Position numbers and translations under genes: made by a program
In this document: piece after piece, positions 38,020 through 46,276 of the stretch
Numbering within the stretch: position 1 is the stretch's first letter
Layout: each line of letters opens with the position of its first letter
Notes under the pieces: generated by a model
The model's input: the letters and a program-made list of their open reading frames with translations, nothing else
The model's database searches: none
Told to the model about the DNA's origin: nothing
IMG/VR virus record: IMGVR_UViG_3300045996_000553
Span: 1 to 62,055 of that record
Length of the DNA stretch: 62,055 nt
From: a virus
Strand: one strand, 5' to 3'

Positions 38020-38228
38020 TGGACTTTTTTCTTGGTTTTTTTGCAGGGGAATTAACTGCTGTAATTATTTTTTACTTTATATTTAGACGACAGGAAAGTA
38101 AAGAAATTCCTACTTATTTTGAAGGAACGCGGCCTTCAACTCCTCCTCCATTTGGACACGCTAGACCTTTAATCCCGCCCGATCCTGAAGACGCGCCGCC
38201 TCCTCCTCCTCGGAAAAATCATGGATAA
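38019..38228 (+). CDS. Single-pass membrane protein with proline-rich tail (69 aa)
   Basis: It starts MDFFLGFFAGELTAVIIFYF, a hydrophobic helix, followed by a polar tail rich in proline (RPSTPPPFGHARPLIPPDPE, then PPPPPRKNHG). The tail could bind a partner or span a wall. A membrane protein inserted between terminase subunits is unusual. Good ribosome site (GGGAGG). Confidence 0.65.
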   Translation: MDFFLGFFAGELTAVIIFYFIFRRQESKEIPTYFEGTRPSTPPPFGHARPLIPPDPEDAPPPPPRKNHG

Positions 38229-39276
38229 CTTCGATCCCGAACTTTACGCCGAAGCCATTTATCAGGAACTCAAGGCGAAAAATCCTTCGGAACTGGCGGC
38301 AATCCTTCCGCTTTCTTATGGCGATCTGTATATCTCAACCAAGGAAGCGGGATTAAAGCGGTTTTATCCGAACAGCATCCAGGCTGCTTTCAATGACAAT
38401 GTATTCGGAGATATTGATTGGCGAACGTGTGCCGTAGGACTTTCCGGCGTTCGGCGGATTATTCTTAAAAGTCGTCAGTTGGGGTTTTCCACGAATACGG
38501 TTGGCTTGTATTTTATGGATACGCTTCATACCGGATACAAGAAGACGATCATTATGGCTCACGATCTGCCTTCAACCGTCGAACTCTTTAAAAAAGTCCG
38601 GTTGATGTATGAAATGCTGCCTGTCGAAGTGAAGAAACGGTTCGGCAAGCCGGGAACTGCTTCAAAGTATGAACTCTTCTGGCCTGAGATACAGGCTTCC
38701 ATTCTGGTAGGGACGGCAGGATCGGCGGATTTCGGCGCGTCACAGACGGTCAACAACGTGCTTCTAACGGAAATCCCGCGTTGGCCTGATGGAGCCATGC
38801 AAGCGGTCGCTGACGGGTTGATGAACGCGGTTCCGATGGGCGGGAACATCATCATCGAATCGACGGCAAGAGGCGTGGGCAACGACTTTCACAGGCGTTG
38901 GCTCGAAGCCATGTCAGGGCGAAGCGTATTCAGGCCGTTGTTTTACAGTTGGAAAGACTTTCCTGAGTATCAGCTTACGCCGAATCAATGGCACATGCTT
39001 CCTACGGAGTTCATTCCCGAAGACATATCGGACGAAGAACTAGGCCTGATGCGAGACTGGAAGCTGACGATCAATCAAATCGCATGGCGACGGTGGAAGA
39101 TTGCCGAACTTGAATCCGAAGATTTGTTCGCGCAAAACTTTCCTCTTTACTGGCAGGAAGCGTTTCGGACTTCCGGTATGTCCTACTTCAACAACAAGAA
39201 GCTAGGGGAAGAGTTGGCGAGAATAGAGCAGGTTTCTTACGGAAACGGAGTGGATTATGTTTCCGCATTTGCTTAA
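38221..39276 (+). CDS. terL: Terminase large subunit, ATPase half
   Basis: A 351-aa packaging motor ATPase. The Walker A variant is KSRQLGFS at 83-90, the Walker B region VLLTE at 180-184 (Thr where the usual Asp stands) and motif C IIIESTARG from 211. It ends in FRTSGMSYFNN, which in other phages leads directly into the nuclease domain. Here the frame stops and the nuclease follows in another frame with its own ribosome site. It pumps DNA into the prohead. Confidence 0.85.
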   Translation: MDNFDPELYAEAIYQELKAKNPSELAAILPLSYGDLYISTKEAGLKRFYPNSIQAAFNDNVFGDIDWRTCAVGLSGVRRIILKSRQLGFSTNTVGLYFMDTLHTGYKKTIIMAHDLPSTVELFKKVRLMYEMLPVEVKKRFGKPGTASKYELFWPEIQASILVGTAGSADFGASQTVNNVLLTEIPRWPDGAMQAVADGLMNAVPMGGNIIIESTARGVGNDFHRRWLEAMSGRSVFRPLFYSWKDFPEYQLTPNQWHMLPTEFIPEDISDEELGLMRDWKLTINQIAWRRWKIAELESEDLFAQNFPLYWQEAFRTSGMSYFNNKKLGEELARIEQVSYGNGVDYVSAFA

Positions 39277-39979
39277 ATGTATGGAAAACTTCACGACGGA
39301 TGAAGAACTGCGAAACAACTATTTCCACATCTATCATGAGCCGCATCCAAGCCGGGAAGTGTTTATAACGGCTGACGTTGCCGAAGGGTTGAACTCGTTA
39401 GGGAAACACGATTTCTCCGTTGCAAGCGTATGGGATATAAACAGTTGGGAGCAACTCGCACAGATACACGGACACTGGCCTACGAGCGTGTTTGCCGATA
39501 TGCTGATGGAACTCGGATACCTTTACGATCCGAGAGGTTGTCTGCTTATCCCCGAACGCAACCAATACGGACTTGCCATTATCGAGCGCATAGTCGCTTC
39601 CGATTATCCTTTAGGTGAATACGGGCTTTTCATCGCGGAAGATGAAAAGTATGGTTGGCCTACGAACGTGAAAACGCGGGTGTTGATGCTTGAAGCAGGG
39701 AAAGAACTCTTTGAAGACGGTTCGATGAAGGTTAACAGTATGCGAACCATTGAAGAAATGTTCGCGTTTATCAAGAAGGAGAACCGGAAGGTTGAAGCTG
39801 TTGGGGGAAGTTTTGACGATTGCGTCATTGATTTCTGTATTGCTGCGGCTTATCTATCTGCTTCGTCGCCTAAATACGTGCAACCCGTATCCGGTGGGCA
39901 GGAAAAATGGTATCCGGTGCATACGGGAGAAGAAAAAACGTTTCAGCCTGTAGGATATATGGGCGAGTTCGGTGTATAA
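39257..39979 (+). CDS. Terminase large subunit, nuclease half
   Basis: A 240-aa RNase H-fold nuclease domain: ITADVAEG with Asp40, LIPERN with Glu100 and SFDDCVID with Asp187/188 are the metal ligands. It cuts concatemeric DNA during packaging. Its ATG overlaps the ATPase half by 20 bases and has GGAG 6 bases ahead, so it can be made as a separate subunit. No standard slippery heptamer was seen, but a frameshift or sequence error cannot be ruled out. Confidence 0.82.
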   Translation: MFPHLLKCMENFTTDEELRNNYFHIYHEPHPSREVFITADVAEGLNSLGKHDFSVASVWDINSWEQLAQIHGHWPTSVFADMLMELGYLYDPRGCLLIPERNQYGLAIIERIVASDYPLGEYGLFIAEDEKYGWPTNVKTRVLMLEAGKELFEDGSMKVNSMRTIEEMFAFIKKENRKVEAVGGSFDDCVIDFCIAAAYLSASSPKYVQPVSGGQEKWYPVHTGEEKTFQPVGYMGEFGV

Positions 39980-40018
39980 TAAGTTGGGTCTAGTCAGCCC
40001 TTGTCCTTTCCAAAAAAT

Positions 40019-40058
40019 AATACCTCTTCTGCGTAGCGGGGGGAGGTATTTTTTTTTG
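40019..40058 (+). terminator. Rho-independent terminator after terminase
   Basis: An 8-bp AATACCTC/GAGGTATT stem (40019-40026 with 40043-40050) is followed by eight T. It separates terminase from portal. Confidence 0.88.
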
Positions 40059-40067
40059 TATCTCCGC

Positions 40068-40096
40068 TTGCCTATTGTTTGAATATAAACTAACAT
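40068..40096 (+). promoter_or_regulatory. Candidate promoter for the portal/head genes
   Basis: TTGCCT, 17 bases, TAACAT just downstream of the terminator. The -10 box is weak, but the location between terminator and portal supports it. Confidence 0.45.
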
Positions 40097-40149
40097 AAAG
40101 GCAACATACAGAAGAGTCCCGATATTTCTCCTTGTGACGATGGAACGGC

Positions 40150-40179
40150 AAGCGGGGAGCCTCACTTCCCTCCCCGCTT
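40150..40179 (+). promoter_or_regulatory. 10-bp leader hairpin ahead of the portal gene
   Basis: AAGCGGGGAG/CTCCCCGCTT (40150-40159 with 40170-40179) has a 10-nt loop and ends 12 bases before the portal start. It resembles a terminator stem but has only a short T/A flank. The portal start itself lacks a clear ribosome site. Confidence 0.55.
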
Positions 40180-40191
40180 TATTTAAACCTT

Positions 40192-41628
40192 ATGCCCGAA
40201 CTCTTATTCGATGCGGTCAACCCTCTCTCCGAAGCGGCGACGAAAGAATACGTCGCTTCGTGGAGTTACGGCAGTTGGTATGACGCACGGCCTGAAATCG
40301 CGCTTCCCCGTTCCATAGACGACAATACGACTTATCTACAGGTAGACCTTTACGACAAAATGCTTCTCGACGCTCAAGTCAGAGCGTCCGTGAACCTCCT
40401 CATTTATGGCATCGTCGGGGGAGGGCTTGAAGTCTACCCGGCAAGCGAGAGTGCTTCAGATAGAGATGTTGCGAAGTTCATCAAAGACGCGCTCCTTGAA
40501 GAAATCGAAGAAACTCCTCTCCTTACCGAAGTATTGCCGGATATGCTTTCCGCTATGGCGGTCGGCAACAAGATTTGTGAAATCGTTTGGAACACTCCCG
40601 GCGAATCGAGCCTTCGCGTAAAAGAAAATAAAGCCTGGACGATCAAGCGGCTTAAAGTAAAATCGCGTGAAGAAGTCGGTTTTTACGTGGACGCGCATAA
40701 GAACGTTATCGGGATCGTGGGCAAACTGCCGATTTGGGCCGAACTTCCTCCGCATACGTTTAGATCGTTATATGGTTATTCCGGCAATGAAGTCGTGTTC
40801 CCGATTGAATGGTATCGGGACAGTTTCGCATGGCTATCGTGGAAGCCAAAAGACAGCAATCCGTTAGGAACCTCGGAACTTCGGTCGGCCTACGATGCAT
40901 GGTGGTTCAAACAACAGGTAAAGCCGGAATACCTGAAGTATTTGGCTACCAGTTCAACGGGTTCGATATGGGCTGAAATGGCTCCGAACGCGGAACGCCG
41001 CAATCGCGTGAATACGCAGGGAGATATTGAAACAACGGCGGTAACTAACCCCGCCGATTTAATGGTTGCCGAAATCAAGAAGTTTCAGAACTCTTCCGCT
41101 ATGGCTGTAGCGAACGGAACGAAGTTGAATACGATCCAACCGACTTCAAACGACGGGATGCCGTTTAAAATCGCTCTCGATATTTTTAACGAGGAGATTA
41201 TCAAAGCCATTACGGGGCAGGTTGCCGCTACCGAGAAGGGCGCAGGCGCAGGACGCGCTCCGGTGATCGGGCAGGAAATTATGAATATGCCCGTTACCTA
41301 TGGTCGAATGGTTGCGGAACAGTGGATTCGCAGGTTCCTTGCAAAACCATTGGTTTACAAGAACTATTCCCGCTTGGTTAAAGTCCCGAAGATTGTTCTT
41401 CCCGGGCTGAATAAAGACGATTTCCTGACCTCCGCAAGCGGGGTTTCCAAGTTGCTTGAAACGGGCGCGATCCCGCCTGAGAAGTGGAACGAACTTTTCA
41501 CCCAAACCAATCTAGGAATGTTGTCTAGCGAGACTTATACGAAGATGACGGAACTTTATTGGAAGCAGAAGGAAAACGAAGCCAATCCGCCTGAACCGAA
41601 GGTTTCCCCGCCTTCAGGGAGCCGTTAG
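40192..41628 (+). CDS. Portal protein (DUF935/Mu gp29-like)
   Basis: A 478-aa portal of the DUF935 type. The N-terminus carries LYDKMLLDAQVRASVNLLIY, then VYPASESASDRDVAKFIKDA and MAVGNKICEIVWN. A later block with ITGQVAATEKGAGAG and the C-terminal helices complete the family. Twelve copies form the channel at the head vertex through which the terminase packages DNA. Confidence 0.88.
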   Translation: MPELLFDAVNPLSEAATKEYVASWSYGSWYDARPEIALPRSIDDNTTYLQVDLYDKMLLDAQVRASVNLLIYGIVGGGLEVYPASESASDRDVAKFIKDALLEEIEETPLLTEVLPDMLSAMAVGNKICEIVWNTPGESSLRVKENKAWTIKRLKVKSREEVGFYVDAHKNVIGIVGKLPIWAELPPHTFRSLYGYSGNEVVFPIEWYRDSFAWLSWKPKDSNPLGTSELRSAYDAWWFKQQVKPEYLKYLATSSTGSIWAEMAPNAERRNRVNTQGDIETTAVTNPADLMVAEIKKFQNSSAMAVANGTKLNTIQPTSNDGMPFKIALDIFNEEIIKAITGQVAATEKGAGAGRAPVIGQEIMNMPVTYGRMVAEQWIRRFLAKPLVYKNYSRLVKVPKIVLPGLNKDDFLTSASGVSKLLETGAIPPEKWNELFTQTNLGMLSSETYTKMTELYWKQKENEANPPEPKVSPPSGSR

Positions 41629-41693
41629 TTGCATAAATATTTCCAACCTGCTATATGTAAAGCAGACGGTTTGTTTGTTTGTAAAGGCGTGAT

Positions 41694-42659
41694 ATGTCTG
41701 ATTTAATGCTCAAGTTCAGCGTCGGGAACGCGAAACGACGCGGCATGATTTTTAAAGCCGATCTTTACCCTGACAAGGGGATTGATTTTACGCCTGAAAA
41801 GATCAAACAAGCCATAGAAGCGACTACGTTTCCCGTTCCAATCACGCACGATCATCTTGACGCTAAAGGCGTTTCCTCTATATTTGACGGCAGGCTAGGC
41901 AATCTGACACGCGCTTACGGCAATGACGACTATACGTTAATGTTCGGGGAATCCGAATGGCCCGATTGGGTTGAAGAAGCGATTCCCGAAAAAGATGTGT
42001 CGCTTTATTTTGACCCTGTAACGCTTGCCATTAAGAGTTGTTCCCTTGTTCCAAATCCCCGCGTAGAAGGCGCAGCCCTTTCCGAACGGCTGGCCTTCTC
42101 CTATGAACAACACCACAAAAAGGATGAAGATATGTCTTTCACCCTAGACGAACTCAAGAAGGTGTTTACAGACGCGATTTCGCCTCTGGTTCCTCAAAAG
42201 GTGGAAGACCCGCCAAAGGATGAGCCGAAGCCTGCGGAACTCGCGTTCCAAAAAGAGGCGGAAACGCTGAAAGCGCAACTTGAGGAACTGAAGAAAGAAA
42301 AAGCCCTCACGTTCGCTAAAACTCAGCTTGAAGCCGGAAAGATCGTCGGAACGGAAACGCTTTCCGTCGATCAACAGGTCAATCAACTCGCTACTCGTAT
42401 GCTTCGGGCGCAAGCCGATGATGCCAGGGACCTGCAAGACGGTCTGACGTTCTCTGCCGAAACGCCTTCTCGCGTAGCGGAACTTGAAGAGTTTTACAAA
42501 AACATGGTTCCTCTCGGCAAAGACGGTGAAGTGCTGAAAGGCGAAGTGCTTTTCTCCGATCAACGAAAACCGACTGAAGATCAAGACGAAGAAGATTTCA
42601 AGCGCATCATGGGCAAAGGCTCTCTTGGCAGGGCCGTTCTCAAGAAAGAGGATAACTAA
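41694..42659 (+). CDS. Capsid maturation protease with C-terminal scaffold
   Basis: The N-terminal ~140 residues (GIDFTPEKIKQAIEATTFPV, then THDHLD and SLYFDPVTLAIKSCSLVPNP) look like a Mu I-type/phage prohead protease, with His in THDHLD and Ser in SCSLVPNP as candidate catalytic residues. The C-terminal half is a charged coiled coil (ETLKAQLEELKKEKALTFA) typical of a scaffold. An internal ATG at 42132 has its own AAGGATGAAG site, so the scaffold may also be made alone. Confidence 0.75.
   Translation: MSDLMLKFSVGNAKRRGMIFKADLYPDKGIDFTPEKIKQAIEATTFPVPITHDHLDAKGVSSIFDGRLGNLTRAYGNDDYTLMFGESEWPDWVEEAIPEKDVSLYFDPVTLAIKSCSLVPNPRVEGAALSERLAFSYEQHHKKDEDMSFTLDELKKVFTDAISPLVPQKVEDPPKDEPKPAELAFQKEAETLKAQLEELKKEKALTFAKTQLEAGKIVGTETLSVDQQVNQLATRMLRAQADDARDLQDGLTFSAETPSRVAELEEFYKNMVPLGKDGEVLKGEVLFSDQRKPTEDQDEEDFKRIMGKGSLGRAVLKKEDN
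42132..42659 (+). CDS. Nested scaffold protein (internal start)
   Basis: In frame with the protease gene. ATG 42132 (residue 147) follows AGGATGAAGAT and begins MSFTLDELKKVFTDAISPLV, the start of the coiled-coil scaffold part. This mirrors lambda C/Nu3. Support is the ribosome site and the domain border; the product is inferred. Confidence 0.5.
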   Translation: MSFTLDELKKVFTDAISPLVPQKVEDPPKDEPKPAELAFQKEAETLKAQLEELKKEKALTFAKTQLEAGKIVGTETLSVDQQVNQLATRMLRAQADDARDLQDGLTFSAETPSRVAELEEFYKNMVPLGKDGEVLKGEVLFSDQRKPTEDQDEEDFKRIMGKGSLGRAVLKKEDN

Positions 42660-43207
42660 TGCCTCTCCTCACGGCTCCTACCTCCACATGGGTAGCGGGA
42701 AAACTTGAACCGTTCATGCACCCTGAGATTGTAAAAACTCAGGTGGTTCAGTTCGCGCCTGTGGCTTCCATCACTTTTTTCAAAAAAGGCACAGTTTTTT
42801 CTCAAGCCAATGTCACTCACGCGACGGTAGCTAGTCGCAACAAGTTCGTTCCGTATTCCAACGCCGCAGTAACAACAGGCTTGGAAACGGCGCGATGCAT
42901 CCTGCCTTATGATGTAGTTGTCGGAACGGACGGCACTTACTGGTATGGCAACTCTACCGTAGGTTCTTCTCCCGGCGTTTATGGCGAAACGCGCAAAGAC
43001 GTTGATATGTATTTCGGAGGTTGCTTCCTGACTTCTGATCTGTATGTCGGCGCAGGCCATGCGACGGATGGAACCGGGACGCGGCTCGATTCTACGAATT
43101 CTAATGATATGGTGGACACTTTGGCGGCGATTGCCGATCTGAACGGAACCATTATCATGCTGACTAGTCACGCTACTACCCCTGTAGTCTACGCCTTCCG
43201 CTTCTAA
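42659..43207 (+). CDS. Head decoration-like protein (182 aa)
   Basis: Lies between protease/scaffold and major capsid genes, where decoration proteins are usual. KKGTVFSQANVTHATVASRN and LPYDVVVGTDGTYWYG suggest a beta-rich particle protein of the type that stabilises the shell. Assigned mainly by position. Confidence 0.6.
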   Translation: MPLLTAPTSTWVAGKLEPFMHPEIVKTQVVQFAPVASITFFKKGTVFSQANVTHATVASRNKFVPYSNAAVTTGLETARCILPYDVVVGTDGTYWYGNSTVGSSPGVYGETRKDVDMYFGGCFLTSDLYVGAGHATDGTGTRLDSTNSNDMVDTLAAIADLNGTIIMLTSHATTPVVYAFRF

Positions 43208-43219
43208 GGAGAACCTACA

Positions 43220-44236
43220 ATGGCTTATTCTTGGCCTACAACGGCGGCTCTCCGAAAGATCACTTCGGTTAAAATCGAAGCGTTGATGGCGGATGATCCG
43301 ATTTCTTCCATTCTCCCTATTCAAAATGAGGATTCCCATTATCTCGAATGGGAAGTGGAAGACAACAATTACGGTTTGCAACAGGCGAGAGGGCTTAACG
43401 GCCCTCCGGCGCGTGTGAACAAACTCGGCGCAAAGCGTTACCTGTTTGAGCCGGGAGTTTACGGCGAGTTCATGGTTCTGAACGAAACCGAAATGACGAT
43501 GCTGGCGCGTGAAGTCGGCACGGTTAACGAGCGAATGACTGCGGATAAGTTGATCGACAAATACACGACTCAGCTTGCCCAACGCGAAGTTCGCCGCATT
43601 AAATACATCGGCTGGACTTTGCTCACAACCAAGTCTTTCTCGGTGACGGGTCCGAATGGGCAGGTATTGCATACCGATACCTTCTCCATTACGGACTACA
43701 ACGCGACGACCTGGGCGACGATTGCAAGCGCGACCCCGCTTGCCGATCTTGCGGCCCTTATCGCTCTCGGCCCTACTTACGGAACGAACTTCGGCGCAGG
43801 CGCGACGGTCTACATGAACGACGCGACGTTCCGCAATATGATGAAGAATACGAACGCTGCCGATCTTGGCGGAAGGCGCGTTACCGGGCTTCAGCCTGTG
43901 AACAACCGCCCCGGTCTTCAGGAAATCCTCACTGGCGACGGACTTGCCAACATTCAGGTTTACGATGGTTGGTATAACAATGACAGCGATACCATTACCC
44001 GTTTTATTCCTGACGGCAAGGCTGTCGCAGTCGGTCAGCGACCGAACGGGGAAGCCCTGGGCGAGTATGCGATGACGTTCAACGCAAACAACCCTGGCGG
44101 CGCATCCGGTCCTTACGCCTTCGTGAACGATACGAGAGGCAAAGCCGTTCCTCCGACGATTGAAATCCATCGTGGGCACAATGGCGGTCCTATCCTCTGG
44201 TATCCCGGTTCCATCGTTTTGATGGACGTTTCCTAA
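43220..44236 (+). CDS. Major capsid protein (E-type/HK97 fold)
   Basis: A 338-aa capsid protein. HYLEWEVEDNNYGLQQARGL, KRYLFEPGVYGEFMVLNETE and the IKYIGWTLL helix correspond to the E-loop and spine regions of Phage_cap_E-like proteins. The C-terminus ends GGPILWYPGSIVLMDVS. Strong ribosome site (GGAGA) and position support it. Confidence 0.88.
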   Translation: MAYSWPTTAALRKITSVKIEALMADDPISSILPIQNEDSHYLEWEVEDNNYGLQQARGLNGPPARVNKLGAKRYLFEPGVYGEFMVLNETEMTMLAREVGTVNERMTADKLIDKYTTQLAQREVRRIKYIGWTLLTTKSFSVTGPNGQVLHTDTFSITDYNATTWATIASATPLADLAALIALGPTYGTNFGAGATVYMNDATFRNMMKNTNAADLGGRRVTGLQPVNNRPGLQEILTGDGLANIQVYDGWYNNDSDTITRFIPDGKAVAVGQRPNGEALGEYAMTFNANNPGGASGPYAFVNDTRGKAVPPTIEIHRGHNGGPILWYPGSIVLMDVS

Positions 44237-44249
44237 AAGGAGGTTTAAT

Positions 44250-44543
44250 ATGGCAGCTTCCAAGGGAGCGGCGAACCGAGAAAAAACCTATTACATCGCG
44301 CAAGCAGGCGTGGGCAACAACGTGGTAGGCGATCCGATTGACGTTTCGGCTTATGGCGACAAAAAACTCAAACGGTTGATCGAAGACGGGTATCTGACAA
44401 CCGAGGCTCCCGAAGACGATGAAGTTGAACCGACTGACGAAGCAGACGCGACGCTAGAACCTGCAAGACGTTCCGGCGAAGCGACAGGTCAACCCAATCC
44501 TGACGAAGAGAAAAAAGGGTCGGGACGACCGAAAACAAGTTAA
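44250..44543 (+). CDS. Hypothetical head-associated protein (97 aa)
   Basis: An N-terminal ~45 residue folded part (YYIAQAGVGNNVVGDPIDVS) is followed by an acidic disordered tail (EAPEDDEVEPTDEADATLEP). It directly follows the major capsid gene and precedes a terminator. It could be a head-associated cement or joining protein. Unknown. Confidence 0.6.
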   Translation: MAASKGAANREKTYYIAQAGVGNNVVGDPIDVSAYGDKKLKRLIEDGYLTTEAPEDDEVEPTDEADATLEPARRSGEATGQPNPDEEKKGSGRPKTS

Positions 44544-44566
44544 ACAATCTCTGTGGGAGAGAGTGA

Positions 44567-44599
44567 GGGAAGGGGATTAAACGTTCCCTTCCCTTTTTT
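44567..44599 (+). terminator. Rho-independent terminator after the capsid operon
   Basis: GGGAAGGG/CCCTTCCC (44567-44574 with 44586-44593) is followed by six T. Confidence 0.88.
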
Positions 44600-44601
44600 G
44601 G

Positions 44602-44607
44602 TATTAT
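44602..44607 (+). promoter_or_regulatory. -10-like box just ahead of the 409-aa gene
   Basis: TATTAT ends 6 bases before ATG 44614, in the sequence TATTATAGACTTATG, comparable to TATGATTGTCTTATG ahead of terminase. Suggests a near-leaderless transcript. Confidence 0.4.
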
Positions 44608-44613
44608 AGACTT

Positions 44614-45843
44614 ATGAACTATAAAGCGAACGTTCTTAAATATGACGGCAATATCCGAGGGATTTATCTTATTCTCGGTCCTTCGGCTGTCGAACACGCT
44701 CCGATCATGGGGCAAATCGAAATATTAAAGAACTTTGACCGAATTATTTTAAATTATGACGATGACGCAGATGAGCGCGATGCTATCTATCAAGTGATTT
44801 CGGAAGTAAAAATGGTTGATTCAACCATTAAGTTTTACGGGTTTACCGAACGGCTTGAAGGAGAGATTTTCGCGGCTTGGCTGGCAAAAGCCGATGCTTG
44901 GGAAGCGGCTTACGGCAATATTCTTGATGGGCTTTACGTTGCAGATTTCGATGCGAATGATATATGGCCTGAAGATTATTCAAACGTTACTTATCCGATT
45001 GGCGGCGAGTTTACTCGCGCCGAACAAAATCTTGCCATTCTCGCTTGCCACAATCACGGATATGAATTATTTGCGGAATCCGGTTATCCCGAACTGACGC
45101 TTGGACCCGCAACCATAGGAGAAACTGCTTCTCTTATGGGAATAAATCAGGATTATCAAGACGGTATTCTTGTCAAAAACTGGTTCTCGGATCGAATCAA
45201 TACTCCGCAACGGGCAAAGCGAACGCGGCTTGGAACGCTTGCTTATTTGAAAGGTTATAAAGATTCGCTTGCCGGAAATCTTTTTACTGTGATTAGTTAC
45301 GATTCCGGTTCGGAATATACCGATCCCGAAGGGTTGACGGATCACGTTCCGATAGATCATTGGGACGTGCTTCACCGTGAAAAAGAGCAATACGGCATCG
45401 ACGGTTTTGCCGTGTTGACGGAAGAAGGCAATCCTTCCGCAAGATGGTTTTATACGAATAAATTGCGGGAGATATATCGCTACGATCCTCGAAAATCCGT
45501 TGTCGTTGACGGGATTACAACCAACATTCTTTTCGATTTTTTTAACGAAGTTTCTTACGATTATTCCGTTCTTTACGGCAACGTGTTGCCTACTGTTCAA
45601 GGTGAAACCGTTTCTCCGATTACCGTGAAATACAGGCGTTCAACCGATCTGGTTGACGGCGTTCCGTATTTTGATAAATCAGGGGAAATCGAAGTTACGC
45701 CTTACGATAACGGGTATTGGGAAGTGCTTCTAGGCGCGGCTCTTACTCCCGGTTCGTCTTATTCGATTACGGTTTCGGAAGAAGGTTGCAGAGGCGTAAA
45801 GAAGACAAAGACCTTGATCGGAGGAACCTCCGTTGAGTTTTGA
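44614..45843 (+). CDS. Putative TIM-barrel glycosidase-like virion protein (409 aa)
   Basis: Repeated strand-helix units ending in acidic residues (DRIILNYDDDADERDAIYQV, LDGLYVADFDAND, ISYDSGSE) read as a (beta/alpha)8 barrel of the glycoside hydrolase superfamily. DFDAND and NYDDD hold candidate acids. The last ~100 residues (YWEVLLGAALTPGSSYSITV) form an Ig-like beta domain, as in particle-attached proteins. It is a separate transcription unit (terminator before, -10 box at its start) between head and connector genes. It may be a head fibre with sugar-cleaving or sugar-binding activity. The fold is judged by pattern only. Confidence 0.55.
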   Translation: MNYKANVLKYDGNIRGIYLILGPSAVEHAPIMGQIEILKNFDRIILNYDDDADERDAIYQVISEVKMVDSTIKFYGFTERLEGEIFAAWLAKADAWEAAYGNILDGLYVADFDANDIWPEDYSNVTYPIGGEFTRAEQNLAILACHNHGYELFAESGYPELTLGPATIGETASLMGINQDYQDGILVKNWFSDRINTPQRAKRTRLGTLAYLKGYKDSLAGNLFTVISYDSGSEYTDPEGLTDHVPIDHWDVLHREKEQYGIDGFAVLTEEGNPSARWFYTNKLREIYRYDPRKSVVVDGITTNILFDFFNEVSYDYSVLYGNVLPTVQGETVSPITVKYRRSTDLVDGVPYFDKSGEIEVTPYDNGYWEVLLGAALTPGSSYSITVSEEGCRGVKKTKTLIGGTSVEF

Positions 45844-46276
45844 AGTTAAAGCAATGCGAAGTATGATGGTGCGGGAACTCGGCAAAAAAGGGGATCAAGA
45901 GTTCACTGATGATGTAGAAATGTTGTGGGATTATTACGAAACGATCCTTGATAACCCTACGTTTTCGCTCCTTTATGCTTCGGTAAAATATCACGCGCTG
46001 AACTTCATTCTTGCTGAAGCGGCGAACAGATACGACACTTCCGCTATGGATATTTCGGAGAAGGAAGGACAAGTTTTCGATCACTGGTGGAAAATGTATG
46101 ACCGCGTTGCGGCTCAACTTCAAACCGAACTTCAATTGGACACGGCGGGATTTGGTATTGCCATTGATGTGATGACGAAAACCTCTCCGCTTCCTTATAC
46201 CGATCTTTCAGGCATCAATCCTAACAATCCTTGGATTTCCGGTCTGCCGCTTCCTTACGGGATTGATCCGCAATGA
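45833..46276 (+). CDS. Head-tail adaptor/connector protein (147 aa), TTG start
   Basis: TTG 45833 follows GGAGG at 8 bases and overlaps the end of the previous gene. All-helical N-terminal two thirds (VEMLWDYYETILDNPTFSLL) fit head-completion adaptors of the HK97 gp6/SPP1 gp15 type. Assigned mainly by order. Confidence 0.6.
   Translation: MSFEVKAMRSMMVRELGKKGDQEFTDDVEMLWDYYETILDNPTFSLLYASVKYHALNFILAEAANRYDTSAMDISEKEGQVFDHWWKMYDRVAAQLQTELQLDTAGFGIAIDVMTKTSPLPYTDLSGINPNNPWISGLPLPYGIDPQ

Noticed and set aside
39230-39290. Programmed -1 frameshift joining the terminase halves
   Set aside because: No slippery heptamer or downstream stem was seen, and the nuclease half has its own ribosome site; kept only as an alternative.
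42656-44263. 535-codon open frame on the minus strand opposite the capsid genes
   Set aside because: It mirrors the codon bias of the major capsid and decoration genes, has no ribosome site and shows no recognisable protein pattern.
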